Counted from the first letter of the stretch, positions 51,132-61,984 are shown. The stretch: DNA of 64,000 nt from Pelagibacteraceae bacterium AG-325-E08 (GCA_003282985.1 QBYE01000001.1:62001-126000); one strand, 5' to 3'. The notes: a model not told the origin generated them from the letters alone. Numbers and translations: made by a program.

Positions 51132-52133
51132 ATGTCAGACATTAATGAAGTTATTAAAAATAAAAAAACAAACATAAATCCTATATGGATTATGAGGCAG
51201 GCTGGGAGGTATCTTCCAGAATTCCGAGATATTAGAAAAAAAAATACTGATTTTATTAAATTATGTTTAAACCATGAATTATCAGCTGAAATAACATTAC
51301 AACCCTTAAAAAGATTTGAACTAGACGCAGCTATAATTTTTTCAGACATTTTAATGGTTCCTTATGGCTTGAATCAAAAAGTTGAATTTAAAAAGAATTT
51401 TGGTCCAATCTTAGGAGAAATAAATTTACAAGAAATATCAAATTTCAACGAAAAAGATTTTACTCAAAAACTTAAGCCAATTTATATGGCGTTAGACTTA
51501 GTTAAAAAAAATGATTTAACGCAAAACAAAAGTACGATAGGTTTTGTGGGTGCACCATGGACTCTACTAGTTTACTTAATTAATAGAAAATCACCAAAAC
51601 AAAAATTAATCAGTAATTTTTTTCAAAATTCCCACTCGATAGAAAAAATATTGTCCGTCTTAGATAAATTTCTTAAAATTCATATTAAGAACCAAATTGA
51701 TAATGGTGCTGAAATAATACAAATATTTGATAGTTGGGCAGGTCTATTAGAAACGAAGGACTTGCCAAAATACGTCTATTCCCCAACTTTATCACTAGTA
51801 GAATATGTTAAGTCCCAAAATATTCCTGTTATATGTTTTCCAAGAGGCATTAAAGATTATAAAATTTATTGTGACAATGTAAAACCTGATGCTGTTTGTA
51901 TAGACTATGAAACTGATCCAATTCAAATAAGGAAGAATATTACTATACCTGTACAAGGTGGTATGGATCCCAAGGTATTGCTGTCTGACAAAGAAAATTT
52001 AAAAAAAGAAACAAGAAAATATTTAGATATATTTAAAGATCATCCATACATTTTTAATTTAGGGCACGGGGTCTTGCCCGAAACCGATCCAAATATGATG
52101 GATTATCTTGTAAAGATGGTAAAAGACTATTAA
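51132..52133 (+). CDS. hemE: Uroporphyrinogen decarboxylase
   Basis: A 333-residue TIM-barrel enzyme: PIWIMRQAGRYLPEFR near the N terminus, IIFSDILMVPYGL with the catalytic Asp, GFVGAPWTLLVYL, IQIFDSWAGLL, and NLGHGVLPETDP near the end. It decarboxylates the four acetates of uroporphyrinogen III. Its position as first gene right of the origin is conserved in alphaproteobacteria. Its stop overlaps the hemH ATG. Confidence 0.97.
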   Translation: MSDINEVIKNKKTNINPIWIMRQAGRYLPEFRDIRKKNTDFIKLCLNHELSAEITLQPLKRFELDAAIIFSDILMVPYGLNQKVEFKKNFGPILGEINLQEISNFNEKDFTQKLKPIYMALDLVKKNDLTQNKSTIGFVGAPWTLLVYLINRKSPKQKLISNFFQNSHSIEKILSVLDKFLKIHIKNQIDNGAEIIQIFDSWAGLLETKDLPKYVYSPTLSLVEYVKSQNIPVICFPRGIKDYKIYCDNVKPDAVCIDYETDPIQIRKNITIPVQGGMDPKVLLSDKENLKKETRKYLDIFKDHPYIFNLGHGVLPETDPNMMDYLVKMVKDY

Positions 52134-53131
52134 TGGATAAAAATTTTGAGCATCCCCCGATTAGATTTGGCAAAACTGGAGCATTAATTGTAAACTTAGG
52201 AACTCCGGATTCGACAAGTTGGTTTGATATTAGAAAATATTTGAAAGAATTTCTTTCTGATAGGCGTGTTATTGAGGTTAATCCCCTAATCTGGCAATTG
52301 ATTCTAAATGTTTTCATTTTAAATTTAAGACCCTCTAAAACGGCCAAAGCTTATAAAGAAATATGGATGAAAAATGAAAATATTTCACCCCTGTTATATT
52401 ATACACAGAAACAAAAAGATAAAATTTCTAACTTAATTTCTTCAGAAAATCTAATTGTCGATTTTGCAATGCGTTATGGCAATCCCAGTATTAAAAGTAA
52501 AATTGATAAATTACATCAACAAGGATGTGAAAACTTAATTATTTTGCCTCTATATCCTCAGTATGCTGCTGCTACTACCGCCACTGTTTGTGATGAAGTT
52601 TATAGATCATTAATGGATATGAGATGGCAACCATCCTTAAAGATTATCCCACATTACGAGTCTGATCCATTATATATTGACGCTTTAGTAAATTCTATAA
52701 ATAAAAAAATTAATGAAATTAATTGGAAACCAGATTTAATACTTGCATCATATCATGGTATTCCAAAAAAATATTTTGATAAAGGAGATCCTTATCATTG
52801 CTATTGTCATAAAACTACAAGGTTAGTCTCAGAAAAATTTAACTCAATAGAAATAAAAACTACGTTTCAATCAAGATTTGGACCTCAAGAGTGGCTACAA
52901 CCTTATACTGATAAAACTCTTGAAAATTTACCCAAAGAAGGAAAAAAGAATGTGCTAGCAATATGCCCAGGCTTTTCTTCTGATTGTGTAGAAACACTAG
53001 AAGAAATACTAATTCAAGGTAAGGAAAGTTTTATAAATTCAGGTGGTGAAAATTTTGATATGATCCCATGTTTAAATGATAATGATGATCACATTATTTT
53101 ATTAAAATCCTTAATACAAAAAAGCATTTAG
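52133..53131 (+). CDS. hemH: Ferrochelatase
   Basis: A 332-residue chelatase inserting Fe(II) into protoporphyrin IX: GALIVNLGTPDS, DFAMRYGNPSI, LPLYPQYAAATTATV, the metal-binding His in LASYHGIPKKYFDKGDPY, QSRFGPQEWLQPYTD, and CPGFSSDCVETLEE with the catalytic Glu. The YHCYCHKT segment adds two cysteines. Translationally coupled to hemE (1-base overlap). Confidence 0.97.
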   Translation: MDKNFEHPPIRFGKTGALIVNLGTPDSTSWFDIRKYLKEFLSDRRVIEVNPLIWQLILNVFILNLRPSKTAKAYKEIWMKNENISPLLYYTQKQKDKISNLISSENLIVDFAMRYGNPSIKSKIDKLHQQGCENLIILPLYPQYAAATTATVCDEVYRSLMDMRWQPSLKIIPHYESDPLYIDALVNSINKKINEINWKPDLILASYHGIPKKYFDKGDPYHCYCHKTTRLVSEKFNSIEIKTTFQSRFGPQEWLQPYTDKTLENLPKEGKKNVLAICPGFSSDCVETLEEILIQGKESFINSGGENFDMIPCLNDNDDHIILLKSLIQKSI

Positions 53132-53134
53132 TTT

Positions 53135-53569
53135 ATGAATACTTATCTTCTTTTTAAATCTCTCCATTTAATATCAGTTATTTCTTGGATGGCTGGCTTA
53201 TTATATTTACCGAGAATTTTTGTTTATCATGCCCAAAACAACTCCGAGCCAATTATATCAGAAGTATTTAAAATTATGGAAAAAAAATTATTTTTTTACA
53301 TTATGACCCCTGCTATGATTTTATCTTGGTTATTTGGATTACTACTAATCCATGAAATTGGTTTTGAGCAATTAGGACAAATTTGGATGATTTTGAAACT
53401 AGTTTTTGTTGTTTTGCTAACAATTTATCATCTTTATTTAGGAAGTATCCTTAATCAATTTAAGCTAAATCTTAATGAGCATTCACATAAATTTTTTCGA
53501 TACATTAACGAAATTCCAACAATATTACTGATTTTAATCATATTTGTAGTAGTTTTTAAGCCTATCTAG
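53135..53569 (+). CDS. hemJ: Protoporphyrinogen IX oxidase HemJ
   Basis: A 144-residue four-helix membrane protein: LLFKSLHLISVISWMAGLLY with the conserved His and Trp (about residues 5-24), LPRIFVYHAQ, and YHLYLG. HemJ is the oxygen-independent-type oxidase common in alphaproteobacteria, acting before ferrochelatase. It lies 3 bases after hemH, so decarboxylation, oxidation and iron insertion are encoded side by side, although coproporphyrinogen oxidase is not in the window. Confidence 0.93.
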   Translation: MNTYLLFKSLHLISVISWMAGLLYLPRIFVYHAQNNSEPIISEVFKIMEKKLFFYIMTPAMILSWLFGLLLIHEIGFEQLGQIWMILKLVFVVLLTIYHLYLGSILNQFKLNLNEHSHKFFRYINEIPTILLILIIFVVVFKPI

Positions 53570-53633
53570 GGTTGAATAATATTAAATAGTATATATATTC
53601 ATTCTACTTATTAAGTCCTTAATAATTTTAATC

Positions 53634-54902
53634 ATGAACATTCAAGAACTAAAACTTAAATCATCTGAGCAACTGATTACCCAAGCCGAAGAGCTTGGAA
53701 TTGAAAATGCTAGTACCCTTAGAAAGCAAGAGATTCTTTTTGCTATCTTAAAAAAGGTAGCTGAAAAAGAAGAAATTACAGGTGCTGGAGTACTTCAATT
53801 ATTACAGGATGGTTTTGGTTTTCTGAGAGCAATGGAATCAAACTATCTTCCAGGTCCTGATGATATATATGTTAGCCCAAGTCAGATTAGAAAATTTGGT
53901 TTAAGAACAGGTGATACTGTTGAAGGTCCAGTTAGAGCCCCTAAAGAAGGTGAAAGATATTTTGCATTACTTCAAGTAAGTAAAATTAACTTTGAAGAAC
54001 CAGATAAATCTAGACATAAAATAGCATTCGACAATTTAACACCACTTTATCCAGATAAACAATTAGTTATGGAAGTAGAAATGGTTAAAACAGAAAAAAA
54101 ACCAGACTTAACACCACGATTAATTGATCTAGTAAGTCCCATAGGTAAAGGACAAAGATCAATTATTATTTCACCTCCTAAAGCTGGTAAAACAATGATT
54201 TTACAAAGTATTGCAAATTCCATAGCTAAAAATTATCCAGAATGCTACCTAATCGTATTATTGATAGACGAACGACCAGAGGAAGTAACAGACATGCAAA
54301 GAACAGTTAAAGGTGAAGTTATAAGCTCCACTTTTGACGAACCAGCGCAACGTCATGTGGCTGTAGCAGAGATGGTAATCGAAAAAGCCAAAAGATTAAC
54401 TGAGCATAAAAAAGATGTAGTTATTTTATTAGACTCAATTACAAGATTAGGAAGAGCATATAATGCAGTAATTCCAAGCTCTGGTAAAGTTTTGACAGGT
54501 GGGGTTGATGCGAACGCCCTTCAAAGACCAAAAAGATTTTTTGGTGCAGCAAGAAATATTGAAGAAGGAGGTTCTTTAACTATAATTTCTACTGCTCTTA
54601 TTGATACTGGAAGTAGAATGGATGAGGTTATTTTTGAAGAGTTCAAAGGAACAGGAAATAGTGAAACAGTCTTAGACAGAAAAATTGCTGATAAAAGAAT
54701 TTATCCAGCTATTGATATTACAAAATCAGGCACTAGAAGAGAAGAGTTGTTATTTGACAAAAATGATTTACAAAAAATGAATGTGCTAAGAAGAATAATC
54801 GCACCAATGGGAACAATGGATGCTATAGAATTTATAAATTCTAAATTAAAGGACACCAAAAATAATGCTGAGTTCTTTAATTCAATGAACAAACCAGCAT
54901 AA
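53634..54902 (+). CDS. rho: Transcription termination factor Rho
   Basis: A 422-residue RNA helicase: N-terminal helix bundle ([19 protein letters not shown]), RNA-binding cold-shock-like domain ([33 protein letters not shown]), P-loop [12 protein letters not shown], Walker [17 protein letters not shown], and the Q/R-loop region with [20 protein letters not shown]. Single gene with a 64-base leader, no large insertion. Length is normal. Confidence 0.97.
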   Translation: MNIQELKLKSSEQLITQAEELGIENASTLRKQEILFAILKKVAEKEEITGAGVLQLLQDGFGFLRAMESNYLPGPDDIYVSPSQIRKFGLRTGDTVEGPVRAPKEGERYFALLQVSKINFEEPDKSRHKIAFDNLTPLYPDKQLVMEVEMVKTEKKPDLTPRLIDLVSPIGKGQRSIIISPPKAGKTMILQSIANSIAKNYPECYLIVLLIDERPEEVTDMQRTVKGEVISSTFDEPAQRHVAVAEMVIEKAKRLTEHKKDVVILLDSITRLGRAYNAVIPSSGKVLTGGVDANALQRPKRFFGAARNIEEGGSLTIISTALIDTGSRMDEVIFEEFKGTGNSETVLDRKIADKRIYPAIDITKSGTRREELLFDKNDLQKMNVLRRIIAPMGTMDAIEFINSKLKDTKNNAEFFNSMNKPA

Positions 54903-54943
54903 TTAAGTTTTCCAATATATCAGAATAAAAGTTATAATATTTT

Positions 54944-56275
54944 ATGACTATTTACGCTTTATCAACTGGTCCAGGTGTGTCTGGTGTTGCAATTGTTCGA
55001 ATTTCAGGTCCAGAGGCTTCTAATGTAATTAAATTATTAACAAAGAGTAAAATTCCTGTACCAAGAATGGCAACCCTAAGAAAAATAAAGAATATCAACA
55101 CTTCTGAGCTTATTGATGAGGGCATAATAATCTGGTTTCCTGGGCCTGAGAGCTATACAGGAGAGGATATGGCAGAAATTCATATCCATGGCGGCAAGGC
55201 TGTGATTTTAGCACTTCAAAATGAGATATCTAAAATAAAAGATTGTCGGTTAGCTGAGCCAGGTGAGTTTACAAAGATTGCCTTTCAAAATGGAAAGATA
55301 AATTTACTCAAAGCCGAGAGTATTGCTGATTTGATCTCAGCAGAAACTGAAATCCAAAGATTACAAGCTATTAAGATTATGAGAGGAAAATCTTCTGCTA
55401 AATTTAATGAACTTCGAGAAAAGTTGTTGAAACTTTTATCATTTGTTGAAGCTAAGATAGATTTCCCCGAGGAAGATTTACCTGAAGAAAATTTAAAACA
55501 AATTAAAAAAGATTCCTCGGATGTATTAAATGAGATTAATAAAATTCAAAATGATCAAAAAGTTGGTGAGATAATTCGTGAAGGTTTTAAAATTGCAATA
55601 GTAGGACCAACCAATGCAGGTAAGTCCAGTTTATTGAACAATTTATCAAACAGAGAAGTTGCCATTGTTTCTGAAATTGCTGGTACTACTCGAGATGTTA
55701 TAGAGACACACTTAAACATAGATGGGTACCCGGTTATTGTTTCAGACACCGCGGGCATAAGAGACTCACAAGATGAAATTGAAAAAAAAGGTATAAAGTT
55801 ATCTCTTAAAAAGGCCGAAAATGCTGACTTAAAATTAGTAGTAGTTGATGCTAAAAACATTGATTTAAGCGGTTTTTTGAACGATTTACTAAAAAAAGAT
55901 GCAATTTTAGTTGTTAATAAATCAGATCTACTCAAAGAAAAATTAGATCCGAAAATTGTTAAGCTTAATCATGTTTTAATTTCATTAAAAAATAATTTAA
56001 ATATAGATGTGTTAATCTCAAAAATTAAAAACAATCTAAAAAATAAATTTATAATTGAAGAAGATATTTTAATTACCAGAGAAAGACATAGACAACATCT
56101 TGCTCAGTGCGGAAATCATTTGAAAAATTTTTTGGATAAAAATGATAAAAAGGATTTTGACAAAGGAGCTGAGGATTTAAGATTAGCAACTAGACATTTG
56201 GGCATGATTGTTGGAAAAGTCGATGTAGAGGAGATATTAGGTAGTATTTTCAACGATTTTTGCATTGGGAAATAA
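54944..56275 (+). CDS. mnmE: tRNA modification GTPase MnmE
   Basis: A 443-residue protein: N-terminal formyl-THF-binding domain (YALSTGPGVSGVAIVRISGP; GEDMAEIHIHGG), helical domain, the G domain with G1 VGPTNAGKSSLLN, G3 DTAGIRDS and G4 NKSD, and the C-terminal FNDFCIGK with the catalytic-type Cys. With MnmG it installs cmnm5U34 in tRNAs. It lies between rho and mnmG as in other alphaproteobacteria. Confidence 0.97.
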   Translation: MTIYALSTGPGVSGVAIVRISGPEASNVIKLLTKSKIPVPRMATLRKIKNINTSELIDEGIIIWFPGPESYTGEDMAEIHIHGGKAVILALQNEISKIKDCRLAEPGEFTKIAFQNGKINLLKAESIADLISAETEIQRLQAIKIMRGKSSAKFNELREKLLKLLSFVEAKIDFPEEDLPEENLKQIKKDSSDVLNEINKIQNDQKVGEIIREGFKIAIVGPTNAGKSSLLNNLSNREVAIVSEIAGTTRDVIETHLNIDGYPVIVSDTAGIRDSQDEIEKKGIKLSLKKAENADLKLVVVDAKNIDLSGFLNDLLKKDAILVVNKSDLLKEKLDPKIVKLNHVLISLKNNLNIDVLISKIKNNLKNKFIIEEDILITRERHRQHLAQCGNHLKNFLDKNDKKDFDKGAEDLRLATRHLGMIVGKVDVEEILGSIFNDFCIGK

Positions 56276-56391
56276 TAGCAATTTTGCTGTATTTTTGGCC
56301 ATTTTTTTACGATTTTCGTTGATAAATAATGCTTATTCAAGAAAAATAACTGAAATCTTGTAAATATTTTAATCGAATATAAATTTACCTC

Positions 56392-58263
56392 ATGAAAAAA
56401 GATTTATCTTTTGATGTGGTAGTGATTGGTGGTGGCCATGCTGGTTGCGAGGCAGCAGCAGCTTCTGCACGTCTTGGAATTAATACTGCCCTTTTTACTC
56501 ACAATAAAGATACCATAGGTGAAATGTCATGTAATCCTGCTATTGGAGGTTTAGGAAAAGGACATTTGGTAAGAGAAATAGATGCTCTAGATGGTGTTAT
56601 GGGTGAAATAGCAGATAAGTCTGGTATACAGTTTAGACTACTAAATAGGAGCAGAGGGCCAGCAGTAAGAGGACCAAGAACACAATCTGATAGATCATTA
56701 TATCGTAAATTTATGCAAGAAAAACTTGCAAACTACTGTAATTTAAGCATTTTTTCTGATCCTGTTATTAAGTTTATTTTTGAGAATAATGAAATAAATG
56801 GATTTATTACGCAAAAAGGCAATAAAGTAAGTTGTAGTAAGTTAATCTTAACAACGGGCACATTTTTAAATGGATTGATACATATTGGTGATGAGAAAAC
56901 ACCCGCTGGTCGATTCAATGAAAAACCTAGCACAGGTTTAACTGAACAGTTGGGGAGATATAATTTTAAGATCGGTAGATTGAAAACAGGTACACCTCCA
57001 AGGTTAGACTCTAGAACTATTAATTTTACAAATTTAGAAAAACAATCCGCTGACAATGATCCTTATTTTTTTTCTTTCCTGACTAGGAAAAACTTCAACA
57101 AGCAAGTATCCTGTTCAATGACCTATACTAATGAAAAGGTTCACAAGATTATTGAAAAGAATTTATCTAGAAGTGCAATGTACTCTGGTAACATACAAGG
57201 TGTTGGACCAAGATATTGTCCTTCAATAGAGGATAAAGTTGTAAAATTTGCAGATAAGACTAGGCACCAGATATTTCTAGAGCCAGAGGGTCTAAATGAT
57301 CATACAATTTATCCAAATGGTATATCAACATCTCTACCTGAAGTTGTACAGCATGAAATACTTAACAATATCAATGGTTTAGAAAATGTTAAAATAATTA
57401 GACCAGGATATGCTATAGAATATGACTATATTGACCCTAGAGAGCTTTTTTTGACATTGGAGACCAAAAAAATAAAGAATTTATATCTTGCAGGACAAAT
57501 TAATGGAACCACAGGATATGAGGAGGCAGCTGCTCAAGGTCTTGTAGCTGGGATTAATGCTGCTCTTTCTCTCAAAAATATGGAACCTTTTATTTTGGAT
57601 CGATCTGATGCCTATATTGGAGTGATGATTGATGATCTAGTGACCAAAGGTGTTGCAGAGCCATATAGGATGTTTACATCTAGAGCTGAATACAGGTTAA
57701 CTCTTAGGTCTGATAATGCAGATTTGAGACTAAGTCATAAAGGAATAAAGATTGGATTGATTTCAAAGTTAAGAAAGGAGTTATTTGAGGATAAATTTGA
57801 AAAATTGAGCAAAATCTCAATGCAAATGGTAAATTTGAGTATTTCTCCATCTAAAGCAGAAAAATTTGGTATTAAAATAGCTAAAGATGGTGTTTTTAGA
57901 TCTGCTGAAGAAATTTTGACACAAAAAGATGTAAACATGAGAAAAATTAGAGAGATCTGGCCAGAAACTTTAAACCATGGGTCTGAAATAGATCAACAAA
58001 TTGAAATTAATTCACATTATAGAGGTTATTTAAAAAAGCAAAAGGCAGATATTCTCGCGTTTAAAAGAGATGAAAATCTGTCAATTCCAGACAATATCGA
58101 CTATGATCAATTTTCTGGTCTTTCTAACGAAGTTAAGGCTAAATTTAAGGAAATAAGGCCCAAAACACTGGGTCAAGCACTAAGGATTGATGGAATTACA
58201 CCTGCAGCCGTATATATTTTGTTGTCACATGTCAAAAGAAGGTCTATTAAGCATATAGCTTAA
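56392..58263 (+). CDS. mnmG: tRNA uridine 5-carboxymethylaminomethyl modification enzyme MnmG (GidA)
   Basis: A 623-residue FAD enzyme: [24 protein letters not shown] loop at the N terminus (key residues GGGHAG), [62 protein letters not shown], and the C-terminal helical domain ending in LSHVKRR. It partners MnmE. The 116-base upstream gap contains only a weak short hairpin. Overlaps rsmG by 1 base. Confidence 0.97.
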   Translation: MKKDLSFDVVVIGGGHAGCEAAAASARLGINTALFTHNKDTIGEMSCNPAIGGLGKGHLVREIDALDGVMGEIADKSGIQFRLLNRSRGPAVRGPRTQSDRSLYRKFMQEKLANYCNLSIFSDPVIKFIFENNEINGFITQKGNKVSCSKLILTTGTFLNGLIHIGDEKTPAGRFNEKPSTGLTEQLGRYNFKIGRLKTGTPPRLDSRTINFTNLEKQSADNDPYFFSFLTRKNFNKQVSCSMTYTNEKVHKIIEKNLSRSAMYSGNIQGVGPRYCPSIEDKVVKFADKTRHQIFLEPEGLNDHTIYPNGISTSLPEVVQHEILNNINGLENVKIIRPGYAIEYDYIDPRELFLTLETKKIKNLYLAGQINGTTGYEEAAAQGLVAGINAALSLKNMEPFILDRSDAYIGVMIDDLVTKGVAEPYRMFTSRAEYRLTLRSDNADLRLSHKGIKIGLISKLRKELFEDKFEKLSKISMQMVNLSISPSKAEKFGIKIAKDGVFRSAEEILTQKDVNMRKIREIWPETLNHGSEIDQQIEINSHYRGYLKKQKADILAFKRDENLSIPDNIDYDQFSGLSNEVKAKFKEIRPKTLGQALRIDGITPAAVYILLSHVKRRSIKHIA

Positions 58264-58907
58264 TGGATAACGAAATTTTAAATTCTTACTCTAAAATTCC
58301 CAATCTAAATGTTTCACGTGAAACTTGTAATGACCTTGAGAGCTTAATTTGGATGATCCAAGAAAAAAATAAGGAAATAAACATTATTAGTAAAAAAACT
58401 GATGAAAAATGGTCCATCAGGGAGCGCCATATACTTGATTCTGCACAAATCATTGATTTTGTTGATTTAAATTGTAATACAACCTGTGATTTAGGTACTG
58501 GGGGAGGTATGCCTGGATTAATAGTAGCGATAGCAATGAAAAAAATAAAAAATACAATGAAAATAAATCTTTATGAAAAAAGCCATAATAAGTGCATTTT
58601 TTTAAAAGAAGTGTCAAAAAAATTGAATTTGAACACAGAGATAATTCACAAAGATATTTTTACAGTTAAAAATATTGAAACTGGAACAATAATGTCAAGA
58701 GCCTTTAAACCTATGCCGGTAATTCTCAATTTGGTTAGAGAAAATTTTAAGAAATATAAAAATATAATTTTTTTTATGGGCAGTAGTGGAAAAAAAATTT
58801 TAAATGAAACATTAAAAGAATGGGATTTAGATTACGAAGTAAAAAAAAGTTTAACTAATGATGAGTCATTTATATTAAATATACAAAAGATTAGAAAAAA
58901 AATTTAA
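58263..58907 (+). CDS. rsmG: 16S rRNA (guanine-N7) methyltransferase RsmG (GidB)
   Basis: A 214-residue Rossmann methyltransferase: NVSRETCNDLESLIWMIQ, WSIRERHILDSAQI, and the SAM loop DLGTGGGMPGLIVAI (about 78-92), then SRAFKPM. It methylates G527 of 16S rRNA. A parS site is embedded in codons for NVSRET near residues 16-21. Its stop overlaps the parA start. Confidence 0.96.
   Translation: MDNEILNSYSKIPNLNVSRETCNDLESLIWMIQEKNKEINIISKKTDEKWSIRERHILDSAQIIDFVDLNCNTTCDLGTGGGMPGLIVAIAMKKIKNTMKINLYEKSHNKCIFLKEVSKKLNLNTEIIHKDIFTVKNIETGTIMSRAFKPMPVILNLVRENFKKYKNIIFFMGSSGKKILNETLKEWDLDYEVKKSLTNDESFILNIQKIRKKI
58310..58325. other. parS: parS centromere site
   Basis: TGTTTCACGTGAAACT matches the bacterial parS consensus TGTTTCACGTGAAACA at 15 of 16 positions and is inside rsmG, about 580 bases before parA. 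It is the only copy I see in the window. ParB should bind here and spread. Confidence 0.93.
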
Positions 58908-59701
58908 TGAAAATAATTTCAATAATAAATCAAAAGGGTGGGGTTGGAAAAACAACAACAGTGATCAACCTAGCTTCAGCTTTATCTCAACAAGGTAAAA
59001 AAATTTTAGTAATTGATCTTGATCCACAAGGAAATGCCACAACAGGGTTAGGACTTTCTAATGTAGAGCAGTCTAATCAAACTATTTATGGAATTTTAAA
59101 TGGAACAATGTCAATTTCTAATGTGATTAAGAAAACTAAGTTCCAAAATTTAGATTTGATTACTTCGAATGTAGATTTATCTGGATTGGAAGTTGAAACA
59201 GCTGGTGATAATGATAGAGCCTTTATTTTGAAGAGTAAATTAACCTCATATTTGAATGATTCTAGAGCTTTGTATGACTATATCCTCATAGACTGTCCTC
59301 CTTCACTAAGTTTATTGACAGTAATGGCTCTAGTATCTTCTAATTCTTTATTGGTACCACTCCAAACTGAATTTTTTGCTTTAGAGGGTTTAACTCAGCT
59401 TATGAAAACAATAGAACGTATAAAAGTCAACTTAAACCCAGAATTAGAAATTCAGGGAATCCTTTTAACAATGTATGATAGAAGAAATAAGCTTTCGTCT
59501 CAAGTCGAACAAGAAGCAAGAGATTATTTTAAAGACAAAGTTTATCAAACAGTTATTCCTAGGAATGTAAGGCTATCCGAAGCCCCATCTCATGGTATGC
59601 CAGTTTTAATTTATGATAAAAATTGCCCTGGAAGTAAATCATATTACAGTTTCACGGATGAATTCATTAACCAAGAAAATAAAATAGGGAGTGCTGCATA
59701 A
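58907..59701 (+). CDS. parA: Chromosome partitioning ATPase ParA (Soj)
   Basis: A 264-residue deviant-Walker ATPase: IINQKGGVGKTTTVINLASA (residues 5-24; key KGGVGKTT), LVIDLDPQGNATTG, and DYILIDCPPSLSLL Walker B. It lacks the long N-terminal extension of plasmid ParA. With ParB and parS it segregates the origin region. Overlaps rsmG and parB starts by 1 base each. Confidence 0.97.
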   Translation: MKIISIINQKGGVGKTTTVINLASALSQQGKKILVIDLDPQGNATTGLGLSNVEQSNQTIYGILNGTMSISNVIKKTKFQNLDLITSNVDLSGLEVETAGDNDRAFILKSKLTSYLNDSRALYDYILIDCPPSLSLLTVMALVSSNSLLVPLQTEFFALEGLTQLMKTIERIKVNLNPELEIQGILLTMYDRRNKLSSQVEQEARDYFKDKVYQTVIPRNVRLSEAPSHGMPVLIYDKNCPGSKSYYSFTDEFINQENKIGSAA

Positions 59702-60543
59702 TGAATACAATTAAAAAAGGACTAGGAAGAGGATTATCATCATTGATTGGAGAAACGAAAGTAGAAACAAAAACAAACAAGTTATTATTAAGTGAAATAA
59801 TCCCAAACAAATATCAACCTAGAAAAAATTTTGATGCAGCAAACCTAGAAGACCTTACAAATTCCATTAAAGAAAGAGGTGTAATCCAACCAATTATTGT
59901 AAGGAAATCCGATACAGATAATTCAAAATATGAAATTATTGCTGGTGAAAGAAGATGGCTAGCTGCAAGTAAAGCAGGTCTACATGATATTCCAGTTGTT
60001 TTAACTGAAGCGGATGATTTGAAATCTCTAGAATTTGCAATAGTTGAGAATGTGCAAAGACATGATTTAAACCCCCTTGAAGAAGCCCAGGGATATAAAA
60101 GATTAATAGACGAATTCTCATATGATCAAGAGAAAGTATCAAAGTTTATTGGAAAAAGTAGAAGCTATATAACAAATGCACTTCGATTATTAACCTTACC
60201 AATTGAAGTATTGAAATTTATTGAAGAAAAAAAAATTAGTGCAGGACATGCTAAAGTTTTAGTTGGATTAGATAATGCTTATTTTATAGCTAATAAAATT
60301 ATTGAAAAAAAACTTTCTGTGAGACAATCTGAAAATTTTGTTAAAATTTTTAGAAATAAAAAATCTTCATTTGTGAAATCATTAGATCCAAATATTCAAA
60401 GTCTTGAAGCTTCTATATCTGATAAAATTGGTTTAAATGTTTCAATTAAGAATAGCAAAAATAACAAAGGATCAATAACATTTGCTTATCACGATATTGA
60501 TCAATTAAATAAAATAATCGATATAATTAAATCTAATTACTAG
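59701..60543 (+). CDS. parB: Chromosome partitioning protein ParB (Spo0J)
   Basis: A 280-residue protein: N-terminal KGLGRGLSSLIG (the ParA-stimulating peptide), IIPNKYQPRKNFD, the CTP-binding motifs IIAGERRWLAASKAG and ENVQRHDLNPLEEAQGY, a helix-turn-helix (VSKFIGKSRSYITNALRLL) and a short C-terminal dimer domain. It clamps DNA from parS. Its stop overlaps the convergent holA stop by 11 bases. Confidence 0.97.
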   Translation: MNTIKKGLGRGLSSLIGETKVETKTNKLLLSEIIPNKYQPRKNFDAANLEDLTNSIKERGVIQPIIVRKSDTDNSKYEIIAGERRWLAASKAGLHDIPVVLTEADDLKSLEFAIVENVQRHDLNPLEEAQGYKRLIDEFSYDQEKVSKFIGKSRSYITNALRLLTLPIEVLKFIEEKKISAGHAKVLVGLDNAYFIANKIIEKKLSVRQSENFVKIFRNKKSSFVKSLDPNIQSLEASISDKIGLNVSIKNSKNNKGSITFAYHDIDQLNKIIDIIKSNY

Positions 60544-61528
60544 TTTCAGAATATCCTTGGGCAAGAATAAAGTCTGTAACTATTAGAATTGAATTCTTAT
60601 AATCTTTCTTAACTTGCAGTTCTATATTGTTGATAAGATAAATGAGGTCCTTTATCTTTTCAGGTTTCCATTTATTAAGCTGCGCTCTTACAATATCTTT
60701 TTCCTTCCAAAAGATAGGAGGTTTAGCTGAGTTAATTGTTTTATTAATATCTCTATTTTTGTCATATTCTATAGATAAACCTAGAATTTTTTTTGCTTTC
60801 AATAAAAATGTTCTTAAAATTATTATGCAGTCTTCATTTGAAAAATTATTTTCATTTAAGATATTTATGGTTTTATTTGTGTTCTTAGCTAAACAATTAT
60901 CTATCAATTCATAAAAAGTATGATTTTCACTCAAATTTATCAACTTTAAAATTTCTTCCCTAGAAATACTTTTCTTTCTTGTTAAGTAAATTTTAATCTT
61001 TTCTAATTCATTTTCTAGATTAAGCCTATCTCCACCACATTTATCAACAATTAAGTTTATATTCTGCTGAGATATTGAAATTTTTATTTTTTTAAAAAAA
61101 GTTATCGCTAAATTTGAAAGTATCTCATTTGTATCGGGGTAGGTAGCTATACAGGCTAGATTTTTTTCTTTTTCAAATAATTTTCTAAGTTTAGATTTTT
61201 TTTCTAACACATTTGCATTGATTATAATCCTAATATCATCAATGTTTCGTTCTATTAAATTTATGATAATTTCATAAATTTTATCCGTACTGCGATTTAT
61301 TACTATACTTTTTTCATTCTCAAATAATGAATTAGATAAAATACTTTCAAAAAAAATATCTTTGTTTTCCAATATTTCTTTTTCGTCGTATTTAATAACA
61401 TTGTTATTATCACTTTTCTCCAAAAGTTGTTTTATGTGCTGATTTTTTAATCCTTCATTTTTACCATAAAATAAGAACAATTTTAAATTGTTGTTTATTT
61501 TATTCAATTCGTAAGGTTTAACTATCAT
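60533..61528 (-). CDS. holA: DNA polymerase III delta subunit
   Basis: A 331-residue clamp-loader subunit: LKLFLFYGKNEGLKNQHIKQ at the N terminus, VINRSTDKIYEII, CIATYPDTNEI, DKCGGDRLNLENELEKI (the typical GGDRxxxxxELEKL motif) and a C-terminal helical collar with NNIELQVKKD. Delta opens the beta clamp. It overlaps lptE by 4 bases in a leuS-lptE-holA operon, the standard alphaproteobacterial order. Confidence 0.94.
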   Translation of the reverse strand: MIVKPYELNKINNNLKLFLFYGKNEGLKNQHIKQLLEKSDNNNVIKYDEKEILENKDIFFESILSNSLFENEKSIVINRSTDKIYEIIINLIERNIDDIRIIINANVLEKKSKLRKLFEKEKNLACIATYPDTNEILSNLAITFFKKIKISISQQNINLIVDKCGGDRLNLENELEKIKIYLTRKKSISREEILKLINLSENHTFYELIDNCLAKNTNKTINILNENNFSNEDCIIILRTFLLKAKKILGLSIEYDKNRDINKTINSAKPPIFWKEKDIVRAQLNKWKPEKIKDLIYLINNIELQVKKDYKNSILIVTDFILAQGYSETSN

Positions 61529-61983
61529 TCTATAATTGACAATCTCAGGATTAATTTTTGAGATATAGAAGATGCCAGATTACTTTTAATAGTTTGTTCA
61601 TAAGATTTTTCTTCATAACTATCTGAGATCTTTTGATAGTTAAATTTTTCTTCAACTACTAACTGTTCTATAATTTCATTTTTATTGATTTCAAATTTAG
61701 TAATGGCCATAGCTTGATAATCAGTTGTTGAACCAAGAGTATTCTTAGCCAAAATTTTTCTTGAATATTCACTGTTAATTTTAATATTAATTATCTCAAC
61801 TGAATTCTTTCGACTGTTTCTTTTAAGATTTTCTACAATATATTTGTTTAATTTTTTATCTCCCGAAAGATCAGTTATAATAATTCGATAATTTGATTTA
61901 TTAGAACTAGAATAAATTGGCTTATATTCACAACTTGATACAAAATTTAATATAAAAAAAAGCGTTAAAATTTTTTTAAACAT
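61525..61983 (-). CDS. lptE: LPS-assembly lipoprotein LptE
   Basis: The 152-residue lipoprotein has a type II signal with lipobox FVSSC (Cys at about residue 18) followed by EYKPIYSS, then an alpha/beta domain with the SRKILAKNTLGSTTDYQ segment typical of LptE. It plugs the LptD barrel that inserts LPS in the outer membrane. Sequence is divergent, but the leuS-lptE-holA context is diagnostic. Confidence 0.88.
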   Translation of the reverse strand: MFKKILTLFFILNFVSSCEYKPIYSSSNKSNYRIIITDLSGDKKLNKYIVENLKRNSRKNSVEIINIKINSEYSRKILAKNTLGSTTDYQAMAITKFEINKNEIIEQLVVEEKFNYQKISDSYEEKSYEQTIKSNLASSISQKLILRLSIIE

Positions 61984-61984
61984 T

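Noticed and set aside
56276-56391. Hairpin AGCAATTTTGCT downstream of mnmE as a terminator
   Set aside because: The stem is only four or five pairs, AT-rich, and has no clean U-run; not convincing.
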